Shown here piece by piece: positions 31,996 through 44,910 of a DNA stretch of 64,000 nt; position 1 is the first letter of the stretch, and each line of letters opens with the position of its first letter. A program made the translations under genes and the position numbers. The notes beneath the pieces were generated by a model. It searched no databases and was not told the origin of the DNA. It worked only from the letters and a program-made list of their open reading frames with translations. Source of the DNA: Cloeon dipterum (taxonomy: Eukaryota > Arthropoda > Insecta > Ephemeroptera > Baetidae). The stretch is taken from positions 36,070,335 through 36,134,334 of the forward strand of contig NC_088788.1 in assembly GCF_949628265.1 (NCBI RefSeq), read 5' to 3'.

Positions 31996-34900
31996 TGGAG
32001 CACTCTCTTCGGCGGTGCCTGGATGTACCACTGGAAGGGGGCTGCTGGATTTTATGGCGATCATCTCTGTGCTCGCATTCGAACGCGAGAGAAAGAGAAG
32101 GATGCTAATAACCCGGTATTAATGTGCCTATTATCATGCCGAGAGCGAGCTCGAGCGAGTTACTTTCTGGATTGCATAATTTTTCTCTTCTTGTCAATTC
32201 ACCGGAACCAGCCTCACGCAAACTGCTATGCGTGTGTAAAACTGATTTCCTCATGTGCCAGCCACCGATTTGGTCGCGCTATAATCTTCGTCTGGATCGT
32301 TAGCTGGAGGAACGAGGAATTGTATCGATGTATGCCAGCCAACTTTTACTCTCAATCTCGGAACCGGAACTATATTTAAGCCTGTGATGCGGGTCTCATT
32401 TGGCTTCGCCAGAGGGAAATAAATAAATAAGATACAATTATTACTATAGCTGTGGTCCGACTGATTTAATTTCAGTTTAGAAATAATTATAGTTAAATAA
32501 ACTCAATTTGAAGTGGATTGATACAGGGGGACAATTGAAAATTATTTGAATTTTTGGATCGATAAACTATTCTTTCCAAAATTTGCAATAGTAAAAAATA
32601 GTAAAAATTCAAATTTTTCAAATTTTCTTCTAAATTTCCAGCATATTCCAGACCACATTTTCTTGGCAGGTTTCAATTCCACTCGTCGAGATCTGTCCAA
32701 CAGCGTATGAAACCTTTTAGGGAAACTCTTTGTTTTGAAATAAAATAGGATATCAAGTATTAAGGAGACAATCCTCACCATTTCAATTTTAGGCTTCAAC
32801 TGAATTCTAAGGAATGACTTAATGCATTGGCAACAAGTATTTCCAGGATTTTCCTTTTGAAATTATAATTAGGGATTCATCAATGCAAGTGTCATGCAAA
32901 ATATCAATTTTTTATAATTTAATAATAAAAGTTGCCGCTTTAATGAATTATCCATCTAGCTATGCGGTATTTTGATTTAATAAATTTTTTGTTGTGACCG
33001 CATGAAAAGCACAACAAGACGAGAAAGGATCGGAGTGAAATGAAAAGTGAACGAAGCCATTTTTACAAGCACACGCATAATTATTGACACACGTGTGAAT
33101 GAAAACGTACGCGCATCTGACAATTCGAAGCATCTTAAACGTGCGGAGAAGACCACTTGAGCAGGCGCTTTCTACACCGTCTTCGAATTTCACCTGATCA
33201 AAGAGAGCATCACTCCAATAAGGCGCGCATTCGACGATTAGATCAGACATAATTGCGAATTTACTTCCTCTTCAAGTGCGTACAGGCCAATTAACGGCAT
33301 CCAAGCGGCTGTCTGCAATCGATCAATCGACGAAATGCTGCGACGGTTTGTTTTGCGCCAGGGAAACAGACGAAAATCGACACTTTCACGCTTAGGGAAA
33401 TTGAACTAAATATGCGCACGTGTAAATGTGCTTGATAAAGATTCACTTTCATCCACGACGCCTCTCACGCAAATTAGGTGGAACGTTATTCGACTGGATA
33501 ATTACAGGGCTTGGTAAAGATTTCTTTTCAATTAGTCAATTAGAACTTTTAGAATAGGTATATCGTTTTGTCTTTTAACTTTATATGTTTCTACACGAAC
33601 ACAAAAAAGATTAAAAATGAAATAATCCCGTTTTCCCATAGTTCACGTAGAAAGCTTTATGGCGAGGAAAGATGCATCCCGTGCTCGCATTTCGTCCAAC
33701 TATTATTATTTTATTGCTGTTTCGCGGAGTAAATATTATTACTTCCCGTTCAACGAGATTTTATTGCGATTCCACATATTTCTTTTAGTCTATATAGAAA
33801 CGAAATACTTTTCACTTTCAATCTACGGAGAATTTCTTAGCACTTTCCAAAATTTCTCTTAATAACACTTGGGCACTGTTTACACCCACAAAAGTAAATT
33901 AAAATAGTTGACAGCACTGCTCAGAGGCATTATGATGCAGAAGTCTAGATCACTGGTGCCAGCCTTTTGCCATCCACCATCAGTCATGATGCGCTGGATA
34001 ATACTATTTGAAAAAGCCATTTGAGACGTGTGTGGGAAACGGCCTCTTAAATAGTACACATTATATAACAGCCTGCTGTGCCGCACAATGATGACACGCG
34101 TTCATGCACATCTGTCGAGCTATAAGAATCCGCGAGTCTTGCTTAAATTGACTTCACGCTGACTTCCTGCGATGATACAACGTCTACTAATTCGGCCCCG
34201 ATTCTAAATATGCAATCAACCAATTGCCTAATATCGCTCGATGTGTGCTGTCCATTTTTACTCAATCGGATCAAAGCCTCTGCGCTCGAAGGAAAAGTAA
34301 TATTTGCAGTTGAGTTGAAAACGTATTTTGTAAAATAAATCTCTGAGATGATCTGAGAATGGGGACTATAAAACCACAAAATAACTGCAGAGGATTCTGA
34401 ACCACCAATTTTTAAAAATGAACAACTGAACCCATTTGATAGCACAATCAAAAAGAGGTTGAGTAATGACCTCTGATCAAAATTGAGTGCCAAAACCTTC
34501 ACATAAAAGCTATAAAAATAGACTACTTAGTAAATGCAATTAATTACATGAAATGTAAAATAAAGTTTTTCACACGATGGATTAGTTTTTTAACGATCAT
34601 CTGCACTGACTAACTAATTTTAATGTGTCGCCCATTAGTTTTCGACGAAATTATAGCCTAGGCAATAATTTAACAATTAAAAATAACTTTCCATCCTCTC
34701 GGGAGCTTCAATTACACGTTCCCTCTTGGTGGCACTGAGTATTTCTCATTAAAAGAAAGAGACAACGCGCAGTGTTTTACTTCTCACGTATTTCCAGACT
34801 TACGCACTTTAAGGCTCATTCTGCCGCAACAACAATTACCAATTTTCACATGACATAACAGTCTCATAGCAGGGGCATTTCACCAGCATCCATTGTTTGC

Positions 34901-35071
34901 CAACGACGAGAGTTGGCACACGCCTGAAGGATTAAAACTAAAGTGGAGTCATTTGGAGAAGATCAGAGGAGTCAAGTGCATTGTAATTTTCACTAATTTA
35001 AATTCAGAAAGCCTTCGTGAGTGGTGAAAAATGCTCAAGAAAACACAGCAGTTTTAACATAGATGAACTCT
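31996..35071. other. Intergenic region between CPR-3 and CPR-4
   Basis: About 3.1 kb with a family C-related repeat (32545-32790) and two adjacent unexplained - strand open frames (33880-34086 and 34143-34502). The latter is 119 codons from a GTG and has no recognised domain or splice partner. No gene is claimed. Confidence 0.5.
32545..32790 (-). repeat. Family C-related repeat (subtype shared with 37150-37420)
   Basis: Read on the - strand it contains AACAAAGAGTTTCCCTAAAA, then a GAATTGAAACC block, CCAAGAAAATGTGGTC and GCTGGAAATTTAG. The same words stand in the same order at 37230-37330. The two copies are closer to each other than to other family C members. Confidence 0.65.
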
Positions 35072-35356
35072 TTTATTTTACACAAAGATTAATTTTGTTG
35101 CGAGATCTAAATAATAAGTTCACTTCCTTTACGATCTACATATGTACACTCTTTTGAGCCAATTTTTTTTTTATTTATTTTGCGACCCAAAGCAGATTTT
35201 AACGATGAAACACATCCGTTTTGATGGTAAACGAATTATTATGAAGCAATTAAACAGTGCCATAGATCTACAAGGATAATTGTAAGAACATAACTTCTGC
35301 TAAATGTACATCATATTACAATAAGTTAAGCGAAAGGTGGCCTTCCGAGGATGGTC

Positions 35357-36426
35357 CTAATACGAGTAGTCGTATCCTTGCGAGTTGTGTATCGCGAAGT
35401 CGGCGCCGCTGTCGTACCTGTCGTAGCCGTCGTAGTAGGCGGCCGTCGGCTCATACCTGACCGCCGCTGGCAGGGTGTTGTAGTGCGTGGCCACGTACTC
35501 GTGGTGGTGGATCGGGGTGGGCTGGTGCTGATGATGGTGCTGGGGCTGGTGCTGGTACACGTGCTCCACGGGCTTGACGTAGACCGGCTTGGCTACGGGC
35601 GCGTAGACCGGATTGGCTGCGGGCGCGTAGAGCGCCGGCCGCACGACGATCGGCTTGGCGAACGCGAACGGCTTGTGCACCAACACCGGCTTGTGGATGG
35701 CGACCGCGGGGGCGGCTGGCACGATCGCGGGGGCGGGCGCGGGGATGACCACCGGGTTCTTGTGCTCGGGTGGAGGGTGCACGCCGGGGCCCGACTTGGT
35801 CACGTGCGCGTTGAAGCCGTTCAGCGAATCGGCGGTGTAGTGGACGGTGCGCACCGAGCCGTCCGGCTCGACCAGGCTGTAGTGGCCCTTGACCACGTCG
35901 CCGTCACGGGTCTCGGACTGGCTCTTCTGGTCGCCGGTGTGCGGGTCGTTTACTCCGTAGTTGAACGAGTACTTTGGGTAGGACTGGAATTAAATTAAAA
36001 GATTTTTGATAGCTGAAACGGAACCCGGAAGGCTGCAAATTACTAGGTCTTTGAATTTTTATACTTACATGATAATCGACGATCTTGCCTGGTGGCAGGT
36101 ATCCTGCTGAGGCAACCGCCAACACCGACGAGACAAGCAAACACTGCAAAATTGGTTCGCAGCTGGTTAAATTACACCCAGGGTAATTTACTCTGGTCGG
36201 CAAGCGCCAAACGCGAGCGGACGCCGCTTTTGTTGGTTTTCATAAAGCAAACCGTGGATAATGTGGCTAGTTAATTAAACGCACAGCCACAATATCACGT
36301 CAACACGGAAACCGCAGAGTCGGTTTCAAATATTTGCATTAATAAAATGATCGGTTCTGACATTACATTAAACTAGAGGTGTGATGCAATAAAAGAAAAG
36401 ATACTAACCTTTGCTAGGTGCTGCAT
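35357..36426 (-). CDS. CPR-4, long RR-2 cuticle protein with His/Tyr-rich tail
   Basis: Exons 36409-36426, 36069-36143 and 35357-35983; 239 residues, the longest of the cluster. A signal peptide ends near ASAG. The RR-2 domain runs from [20 protein letters not shown] through RDGDVVKG and [15 protein letters not shown] to [12 protein letters not shown]. It is followed by a Pro/Ala/Val-rich region (repeats of VYAPVAKP type), a His/Gln-rich block ([17 protein letters not shown]) and a Tyr/Asp-rich end ([11 protein letters not shown]). His- and Tyr-rich tails are typical sites for sclerotisation cross-links, an inference here. The RR-2 sequence is closest to CPR-1. A poly(A) signal lies at 35072-35077. 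Confidence 0.94.
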
Positions 36427-36473
36427 GGTGGATAAACAAACAACGTATGGAGTCTGCCAATCCGAAACAGTCC

Positions 36474-36481
36474 CTTATAAA
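36474..36481 (-). promoter_or_regulatory. TATA box of CPR-4
   Basis: TTTATAAG on the - strand, about 50 bp before the ATG at 36426. Confidence 0.7.
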
Positions 36482-38948
36482 GGCTTGCCGCAATCCAAAA
36501 ATCCCTCCTATTTTTTTTACGCAGCCTGAGATATCAGTCATTGTGGCATGGTTCCCATAACATTGTTAAGGCAGAGGAAGAGGAATCGCTGCGCCCACAA
36601 TGATAATGCATGCACAACGTAAGGTGCATGTTTATATTTACTTTCGCTCCTCTCCAAGCGAGCGTTTGACCTCCCATTCGGTGTGTCGGCATAATAACGC
36701 GCGTCGCAGAATTTTGCCTATTTCCGCTCGTGCATTTTTTTGCATCTCAAGAGCCTCCTGCATTATTCCCGGCTGCGTCTCGCTAATAATTGTGAGCACC
36801 AATATTTCATAAATTTCACTGCACTGAGGTTAAAACGAATTACCGGCTTCCTTAAGTTAATTCATTCTATTAAAATGAGTTTTGACTCTGTAGCGGTACA
36901 ACAACGCGGTCCTGCTTTTTGTTGGAAGCCAACAATTGTTGCAGTGCAACACCAATGTGCTGGATTAATTACGGCGATTCAAAGTCGGTCCAGTTAAATT
37001 TTTCTTGGCTTTCCAAAACTCTAAATTTCATTTGATGCATTGCTTTAGAAAGAATTGATACTGCAAAATTCTAGAAAATGCTTGTTCCCAATGCATGAAC
37101 TGATCAACTTAGAATTCAGTTGAGGCCAAAATTGGCCTAAATAGCAGCGTAAATTTTTTAGGAAAGTGACTGAAAAGTTTGCATGCTTTTCAAATGTGAG
37201 GACTGTCTCTTTATTTGAAATCTTTTTCACAACAAAGAGTTTCCCTAAAAGGATTCAGGATGAGAGGAATCGAAATCCGCCAAGAAAATGTGGTCAAGCG
37301 CTGGAAATTTTGTAGAAAATTGGAAAAAATGGAAATTTACTGTAGCAAAAGGTCCTATTTTGATTATCCCAAATCATTTGCTAATTGCATCCAAAAATTC
37401 AAATAATTTTCAATTGTCGTCCTTAATAGATCCACTTGAATATTTTACGGTCACGCTTTCATCTGCGGAACTACTTGTCTATCAAAAATCCCCAACAAAA
37501 TGCATAAATTTATTTTCACAGACTTGCAGAACAAGTTCGAAAGCATTATTATAAATAGCCTTTCCTGTTTACAAAAATTCACATTCAGTGGGTTGAGCCG
37601 AGAAAATGCAATCGCGGCGGCTTATCGTGAACAATCATCCCCCAAAAGCAGGATCAAAGCAAGGTCAGGGCAAACACAAACATAATTTGCATGACAGGTT
37701 AATTCAAATGCAAATCTCTCGCGCGGCGTGTTACTGGAAACAATCTCAATGACCTGGGAACGCGTTTTGAAATCGAAATAACAAAAATATGAGCGTAATT
37801 GCCGCGCGCTATCTATCGAGATAAAGTCCGCGCGCCGCGGCGTGCACGAGTGTCGGACGCGGTCGTGTGCCACTCGCACAGCTTATTTCTTTGTTGGGCC
37901 AATTGCGGCTGCAGCTTTCAGCATCAAAGAGAGCTAAAATAGACAATGGCGAAGGTCATTGGCCATTGTCTCGCCCGCTGGCCCCTTTGTACTAATCCGC
38001 GCGGCTGCTGCGCCAGACTGTTTGACTGCAGGAACAAGATGCCAAATGAAGCAAGTGCGATTGCGGCATGAGAAATTTCTTTAATTATTATTTTTACCTA
38101 GGTGGGGAAATTGCCGCCGCCTGGAACAATACATATAACAATATACGCGTGTGACACTTCTTCTCAGGTTCAGAATAAAGACATAATTCCCTGAAAAGTG
38201 CTGCATAGCTATGGTGAAACTGGTTTAAAAGGTATGATAATTATCTGGAAATGTGAGAGTTTTATATCAAGCTTCTGTTTACATTCAAATTTGATAAAGA
38301 ATGAGTGCATTCATTTAAGTATGATATCTAAATATTTCAGTAAATATTATATATTTTTTAGAGGCATTAAAAACTCGTGAATAAATTTTATTTTAAAATA
38401 TGGTGTTTCCGGTACCACAGCTAGCATGAAAAATTACCATTTAAGTCGGCTTGAAATATTTGAAAAATGAAAAATGCTGACATTAATGTATTTTCGTCAG
38501 ATCTGATGTGAGCACGCGTGTTTTTTTTGCGTGGAGCGTCTTTCTTTTCAAGGCTCTCGGACTCACACGCGCATTAAAGATGAGCTTGTACACTCGCCCT
38601 TATCAAAAGGTCGATGCAACCATTAGCACTAATGACTCTCAATTAGCCAGTTTTGCACTTGCTGGCTCCAGCTTAAATTAACGATGCCGTGCACCGTGCA
38701 AAAACATGACAAGTGCGCGCAATTTCGGTGCTAAAAAATTTGTTCATTTTATCTTAGAGAGGATAACATTGTGTTAAACTCGTAAGAAGAGATACGCTCG
38801 ACAGTTTTTGAGCAAAATAATAAATATATACGATGTTTGGGAAAATGATCAATTTTAGTTTTAATTACATTTTCACGATCTAATGGTCTTTTAGCTGATA
38901 AAATTTTGAAATGCAAACTAGAGTTGTTTTTTCTTTTCAGGTATCAAT
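36482..38948. other. Intergenic region between CPR-4 and CPR-5
   Basis: About 2.5 kb with a family C-related repeat (37150-37420) and a small perfect hairpin (37944-37971). No coding sequence was recognised. Confidence 0.5.
37150..37420 (+). repeat. Family C-related repeat
   Basis: AAAAGTTTGCATGC, AACAAAGAGTTTCCCTAAAA, GAGAGGAATCGAAATC, CCAAGAAAATGTGGTC and CTGGAAATTTTGTAG in series. It is an inverted relative of 32545-32790 and also carries the general family C TTTGCATGC word. Confidence 0.65.
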
Positions 38949-39057
38949 TTTATTATCGACTAACAATGAGCAAGGAACATAGAAGATAATTGGGAATGGA
39001 AAAGGATGATGGATGAAGAGTAATGAAGGATGAGATCACAGATGAATTGAAGTCCGC

Positions 39058-39643
39058 TTAGTATCCGCGGTTGATCTTGGCGAATCCGTGTCCGTAGCCC
39101 AGGGGGTTGGCGAAGGCCAGGGGAGCACCGTGGGGGTGGGCGACCACGGGGGCGGCGTGAGCGTATCCGTGAGCGATGGGGGCGGCGTGGTACGCGGGAG
39201 CAGCGGCGTGGACGGCGTGTCCGGACTTGGTCACGTGGGCGTTGAAACCGTTGTGGGGGTCGGCGGTGTAGTGGACGGTGCGGGTGGTGCCGTCGGGCTC
39301 CACCAGGCTGTAGTGTCCCTTGACGACGTCTCCGTCGCGGGTCTCAGCCTGGCTCTTCTTGTCGCCGGTGTGCGCATCGGCAACTCCATATTCATAAGAG
39401 TACTTAGGAACGTGCTGAAGAATTAACCGAAATTAAAAACCGCAAAATATTTAATTTCAATAAAGAAACTTACGTAGTAGTCAGCGGGGGCGTGGACATA
39501 TCCGGCCTCAGCGACGGCGGCGACGGCCACGAAGGCGCAAATGGCAACGGTAACCTGCAAATTCGAAAGGACAATTAGAAATCTGAAATCGCAGAAATTT
39601 CTTTCTTTTTTAGAGGCAAATTAAATTGGCGCACCTTGAGCAT
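39058..39643 (-). CDS. CPR-5, RR-2 cuticle protein
   Basis: Exons 39635-39643 (M-L-K), 39474-39554 and 39058-39414; 148 residues. A signal peptide ends near AEAG. The RR-2 domain runs from [18 protein letters not shown] through [17 protein letters not shown] and [15 protein letters not shown] to [12 protein letters not shown]. The tail is Ala/His/Pro/Tyr-rich ([19 protein letters not shown]) and ends FAKINRGY, the same C-terminus as CPR-6 to CPR-12. It keeps RDGD, whereas CPR-6 to CPR-13 have RHGD, so it looks like the least derived member of this subgroup. A poly(A) signal lies at 38949-38954. Confidence 0.95.
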
Positions 39644-39698
39644 GTTGACTGGTGAGCAGTGCGTTCGCAAGTGGATATCGATCGGCACGCTCCAATTG

Positions 39699-39706
39699 CT
39701 TTTATA
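39699..39706 (-). promoter_or_regulatory. TATA box of CPR-5
   Basis: TATAAAAG on the - strand, about 56 bp before the ATG at 39643. Confidence 0.75.
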
Positions 39707-41313
39707 CAGATCGCGCGGCAGGTGAGAAAAGATGTGGGCGGGGCGTTGCTTTCTTTCGCTAATGCGTCTCGGAACTAAATGTATGCTTCTTACATCACAC
39801 ACGGAAATTATTACCGTCCAGCGCATATGTGTGAGCTTCAGTTTGCATTTACACACTCTCAATCGTGCGCCGGCCGGGCCTAATCAATGGAGGCACTCGA
39901 CCTTGACTGCCATCGCAATTCACGCATTCGCTTGGGTGTGTGGCTGCTATTCCACTTTTTTTCTCCGTTAGACGCGATTGGTATTTCGCGCAACTCATTA
40001 GCTATTATCGATTGCCTGCAACATTTTACTTTTTTCCACGACAAGAATGTTAGTGCTTTAGATTGCTAGCTCATATATGTTTTACATGAACACATATTTG
40101 AAATACTTTCTTAATTGAAGCTTAACAAAGGCTGATAGCATTTTAATTTCATTATCGCGATTACTTATCTTTGATTTGAATTAAGGTGATAAAATATCGT
40201 GACAGGAAGAAAATTTTATTTCTTTCTTTAATTGCTTCTCAAGAGAGAAGGAATTCGGTACTAAACTTGTATATTTATTGCAGACAGAGGTTAAAAAAAG
40301 ATTTTCATTCGTATGTATTCCTTTTCGTATCTTTAGTTAGGTCTTTTGATTTGGTGCACAACAACTGATTGTAGATAATCATTTATTGTTTTCCACGGTC
40401 GGCATAGCGTGTTTGTTAAATTTGCTGGTAAAATACTGCTATTAAGTAAACACAGCAGGATAATACTGGATGAAATTTCTCTTCAATTATTTAATAGCTG
40501 TCACCCATTCGACTGTCTAAAAAGCTAAAATAAGGTTTACACTTTGGCAATCGAATAAAATTAATTGGCTCATTCTCTACCTAAAATTTTGGAAATGAAC
40601 TCAGTATTTGTGAATTGTTTAAATGTCCTTAAAAGTTGATCCATGACGTGTGTGAATTTGTGTAAAAATTTCAGAGAGGAATTCTTGTATGTTTTTGAAA
40701 AAAAAAAATCTCGTTCAAACTTAAAAACACAAATGTTTCAACTTTTTCATATTTTGCATTTATTGATTGCGAACTCCAAATCTCGGGCTGTAACCATCAG
40801 AATTGCAAAAACTGCACACCATTAGACACGTCTTGACTTTTCCTGGCAAGCTGATGGGTTTAAGAGGTGATTTATAACCTGCTAAATCGAAACAGCTGTT
40901 AAAAATTGGGTTTTGAGTTAGCGTTTCACGTGTAGTTTCATATTTTCAATGACGATAGCAATTTTAATTGGATTTTTTACATTTGCATTTGCTAGCTTCC
41001 TAATTATGGTGATATACAGCAGCAAAATCTTGAAGCGTCTCTATCCATAAAAGAAAAACTTTCTTTGCAAACTCTTCTATTTATTACATTTTATATATGT
41101 ATAACCATTGTTCACACGTAAATACCAGATTTTTATTATAGTCTTTCTGTTGAGCTAAGGATGTTCTTGGTGTCTTTTGTTTTTTTTTTTACGTTACATT
41201 TATTAATGCTGATAGTATTTTTGCATTTCCATAGATTTACTTAGCAACCAATATCAATGCCGATTCGCTTGGAGGCATGTGTTTAAAATAATACAGAAAA
41301 ATTTGTGTTTCGT
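39707..41313. other. Intergenic region between CPR-5 and CPR-6
   Basis: 1.6 kb of AT-rich sequence containing one family B arm (40560-40885). No gene was seen. Confidence 0.55.
40560..40885 (+). repeat. Family B repeat, one arm without terminus
   Basis: Contains AAATTTTGGAAATGAACTCA, GTGTAAAAATTTCAGAGAGG, CCAAATCTCGGGCTGTAACC, ATCAGAATTGCAAAAACTGC and AGCTGATGGGTTTAAGAGGT, in the family B order. The outer GGATTCCTCTCG end is absent. Confidence 0.65.
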
Positions 41314-41415
41314 TTTATTTTTATTTATGATAGTTTAGAACCAATCATAACAAGTGTAGGAAAGGAGATCTTAATTTAAGACCCAAATAGGAATATAATA
41401 TATCACAGGAGAAGT

Positions 41416-42002
41416 TTAGTATCCACGGTTGATCTTGGCGAATCCGTGTCCGTATCCCAGAGGGGTGGCGAAGGCCAGGGGAGCACCGTGGGGGTGGGCG
41501 ACGACGGGGGCGGCGTGAGCGTATCCGTGAGCAATGGGGGCGGCGTGGTACGCAGGAGCGGGGGCGTGGTAGGCGGGGGCGGCGTGGACGGCGTGTCCGG
41601 ACTTGGTCACTTCAGCGTTGAAACCATTGTGGGGGTCGGCGGTGTAGTGGACGGTGCGAGTGGTGCCATCGGGCTCCACCAGGCTGTAGTGTCCCTTGAC
41701 CACATCTCCGTGACGAGTTTCGGACTGGCTCTTCTTGTCGCCGGTGTGGGCATCGGCAACTCCGTACTCGAAAGAGTAGTTGGGCACGTGCTGTGGTAAA
41801 AATTTTGGTAATTTCTATTTTTATTCCGAATTTTTGAGGAAAACTTACGAAGTAATCCTTGGCATCGTGAGGGTCGGCGTATCCAGCCTCAGCGAAGGCG
41901 GCGACCGCGGCGACGGCGCAAAGGACGACGGCGAACTGAAAACAAAATGCTCGATAAGTAAAAAAAGTCCGAATTTAAGTGAACGCTCACTTTGGAGACC
42001 AT
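41416..42002 (-). CDS. CPR-6, RR-2 cuticle protein
   Basis: Exons 41991-42002 (M-V-S-K), 41849-41935 and 41416-41790; 157 residues. A signal peptide ends near AEAG, followed by an unusual linker ([11 protein letters not shown]). The RR-2 domain runs from [18 protein letters not shown] through [17 protein letters not shown] and [15 protein letters not shown] to [12 protein letters not shown]. The tail is [16 protein letters not shown]-like and ends FAKINRGY. It shares NAEV with CPR-7, the nearest + strand gene about 2.9 kb away, suggesting that these two arose by an inverted duplication. A poly(A) signal lies at 41314-41319. Confidence 0.95.
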
Positions 42003-42061
42003 GGCTGCTGTTGTGCTGTGTGAGTGAGCAACAAGTGTGCTTCTGCAACCAGAGTGATTAG

Positions 42062-42069
42062 CTTTTATA
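42062..42069 (-). promoter_or_regulatory. TATA box of CPR-6
   Basis: TATAAAAG on the - strand, 60 bp before the ATG at 42002. Confidence 0.75.
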
Positions 42070-44847
42070 GCGGCTGCTGTCGCATTTTTGAGCGGGGGTG
42101 ATTTATCACCACTCTCATTTTCGATCCGGCACTTGTCTTGCGACACTTTGCTTGATACCGCGCCGATTAATAAACTCCGATTCGCGCTCTCAGAGATAAT
42201 TGTGTTCCGGTTTGCTGCTTTTCCAGCAGCGCGCACCGCATGCAGCGTGAAAATCAGCATCGCCTTTGAAATTGGAACTAACGAGCTGTAGGTGATATCA
42301 AATGTGTGGCAAATGCACCAACACACCAAGCACAGAATAATTATAATTCAATTTCTAATTTAAATCGTAGTCGACTATTTTATTATCACTCTATTTGTTT
42401 CTTTCTCCAAGTTAGTCACCTTTTTATTTTTAATAAATGCCAATGCAAGCAGCTATAGAAGCACGTTAGGTTGTAATTATTTGTCATTAGAAATTAAATG
42501 CAGCTTCCGCCGTGTTTATTTTTCCGTATTTCTACATAAATGTCGTGCTCAACTAGCTTCACCTGCTGCTTGCAGCCCTAATTAATCAGCTTCTCGCAAA
42601 GATATTAATATATTATTAATTCAGTTGCTAGGAGTGCTACATTACAATCTTTTCAAATTGATAATTTTTTAAAAATATTTTCCTCTGTCCTCTCCGAAAA
42701 GCCGTTTGATAAGTTGATTCCGTTTTATCAAAATTTAAAATTGCCAAAATGAAGTTACATTTTCTACATTCGACTTACCCAAAACCATTTCCTGTCAGAA
42801 ATTTTATGAAAAACTACAATCAGAATTCTGTTTATTTAGAATAAGCAAAAATAGATTCAATTTTTGAAATAGGTTACCACTCGAGGTTGTGTTCATATTG
42901 GAAATAAATTAAACTATAGTCGAGAAATTAAAACGACTAATTTGCAACGAGGATGAAGCCTGGTTTAATTTATTTCCAAAAATGGATTCATTTCTAGAAA
43001 GTGCAATTTATTTGAAACAGCTCTAATTGATCTGATATTGAATTAAACAAAAAACACAACATTCCCACAAAGGTGTATTATTAGGATTGCATGGCAAGAA
43101 TTCGCCCTTGACAAGGCTGCCTGCTTTTTGCCTCCAGAGTTAATGCACCACGACGCGTGTTATACAATCTCTCGAGCACATTTGTGTGCGATTGATTTTG
43201 CGAGCAGAGCAGTTGGTAGCAGCACACTACACAATTTATCACTCGCTCTGATGCAACTGCACGAAAGAAAGTTTTACTCCGGAATTTTAATTCGGTGATC
43301 GTGCGCATTTGCCTCTTTTTTATGGCCTCGCCGAAAATGTGTTGTGACATTGTTGCCGTTAAAGCCATCTCGCCGCCGTTAATGCTCCATTGTTGAGACG
43401 ATCTTTCGCACTTTTTTAAAAAATAATGTCAGATAGCGAACACTTCCTTTTTCGTGAGATTAACTAAAAAAATGCGCTAATTTTTTTCTTGAGTGATGTT
43501 GGTCAACTCAGGGAAAAAAACCAGGCAATGAAATTGAATATAAATATTAAAACACATTATTCTAAATGTATCCAAATTTACTTTATTTGTATAAGTCTTT
43601 TATTCGACTTGGCTGCTCGCTATAATCACACCAAGACGGATTAGAAACATAGCATTGAACGTTCACTGTCTGCTCTTGACGGGTGCACACTTTAAAGCGT
43701 GTAAACTACAAAAGCAGCTCACCGCAAAAATATCCCAGCAGCAGCGCAGATTGAGCAAATTCCTAGTGACAAAAGAGCACTTTTCTGCTAAATTTGTGTC
43801 GTGCTTTTTTCTCGTAATTGTCCGCCCCGTCACTATATTGCTTTTCTTCTCTCCATCAAGGTTGGGTTTTGTTTGAAACAACTGCTCTACGAAGAAAGCG
43901 AAAAAAATGATACAATATAAATAAACGTCTAATTGACGTTGGTATTATCTATTCATCACGGCTGTTGATTAATGGTCGTAAAATAAAATTGATTAATACT
44001 TTCAGTCATAAAAAGCACGTTCTCAAGTGAAATAATTATGTAATATATGAATCATAAAATCTAGTTCACTCTTGGAAGCCGCGTGCACTCGCATATGTGT
44101 GTAGTGCAATCTGTAATTACATTCATGTTTCATGCGCCACCGCCGCCACCACCGTCGAGATTTATTATGCTGAACAAAAAGTTTCAGTATTGAAAATGCG
44201 AGTTGAACAAGAAACAGGAACATTACCTAACTTAATGAGATAACACTCTAGCGGACAGGTGAAAACCGGAAGAATTCCTACCAGGCATCAGCGTTTAATT
44301 AAATTAGCCAATTTCCTCTCGTCTGGTTTTGCATTTTGTAATGCGCTCATTTTATAGAATTAATTATCGAATACACTACGAAAGCAATTCTATTTTGGTA
44401 TTTTCGCTGTTGAAATTAAAATGACTCTCTGACAAATTTTTAAATGAAGGAAACACTAGGTGAAAGACCCCACAGCAGGATTAACCAAAAGCGTGAAGAG
44501 TTAATCTGCATCTTTAATTGGGGTTAAAGGCATCCTTCTGCTGCTCGCTGAATGTTGATTCCGCTGGTCGGACCGAAGCAATTTGTCGACAACCTTTCCG
44601 CAAAGTTCAACAGTGTGCAAACAACAATAACAGCGCCGCAGAGAAATTGTTTCCTGGTCGCCCGCCGCCTGCATCGAGTTTATTATTTTTATATGGTAAT
44701 CACCGCCGCGCTCCGATGTGTGGTATGAGCGTGCGTTTTCATTAAGTATAGATCGCCACCAGTTCCTACCGTAATAACTGAGGTGTGCACGCCCCACCCC
44801 GCGCTCAGACTCAATTATTAAAGCAAATTCTGTAGTATGCGAGCCGG
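42070..44847. other. Divergent intergenic region between CPR-6 and CPR-7
   Basis: 2.8 kb separating the - strand and + strand halves of the cluster, so it holds upstream regulatory sequence for both directions. I saw no family A-D repeat and no convincing coding sequence. Open frames of up to 122 codons lack recognisable domains. Confidence 0.5.
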
Positions 44848-44884
44848 TATAAAAGCGGCGAATGGCCACCAGTTAGACATCAGT
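44848..44884 (+). promoter_or_regulatory. Core promoter of CPR-7 (TATA and initiator)
   Basis: TATAAAAG at 44848-44855 and the arthropod initiator TCAGT at 44880-44884, about 32 bp later, place the start of transcription near 44881, some 30 bp before the ATG. Confidence 0.8.
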
Positions 44885-44910
44885 CACTTGACTACAACAC
44901 AACATTCAAC

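Noticed and set aside
31909-32379. 156-codon + strand frame upstream of CPR-3.
   Set aside because: It overlaps the CPR-3 first exon and TATA region, has no recognisable domain and no nearby core promoter. It is probably chance.
41889-42329. 146-codon - strand frame over the CPR-6 signal exon and promoter.
   Set aside because: It reads through the CPR-6 TATA box, exon 1 and intron 1 in a different frame. No domain is recognised.
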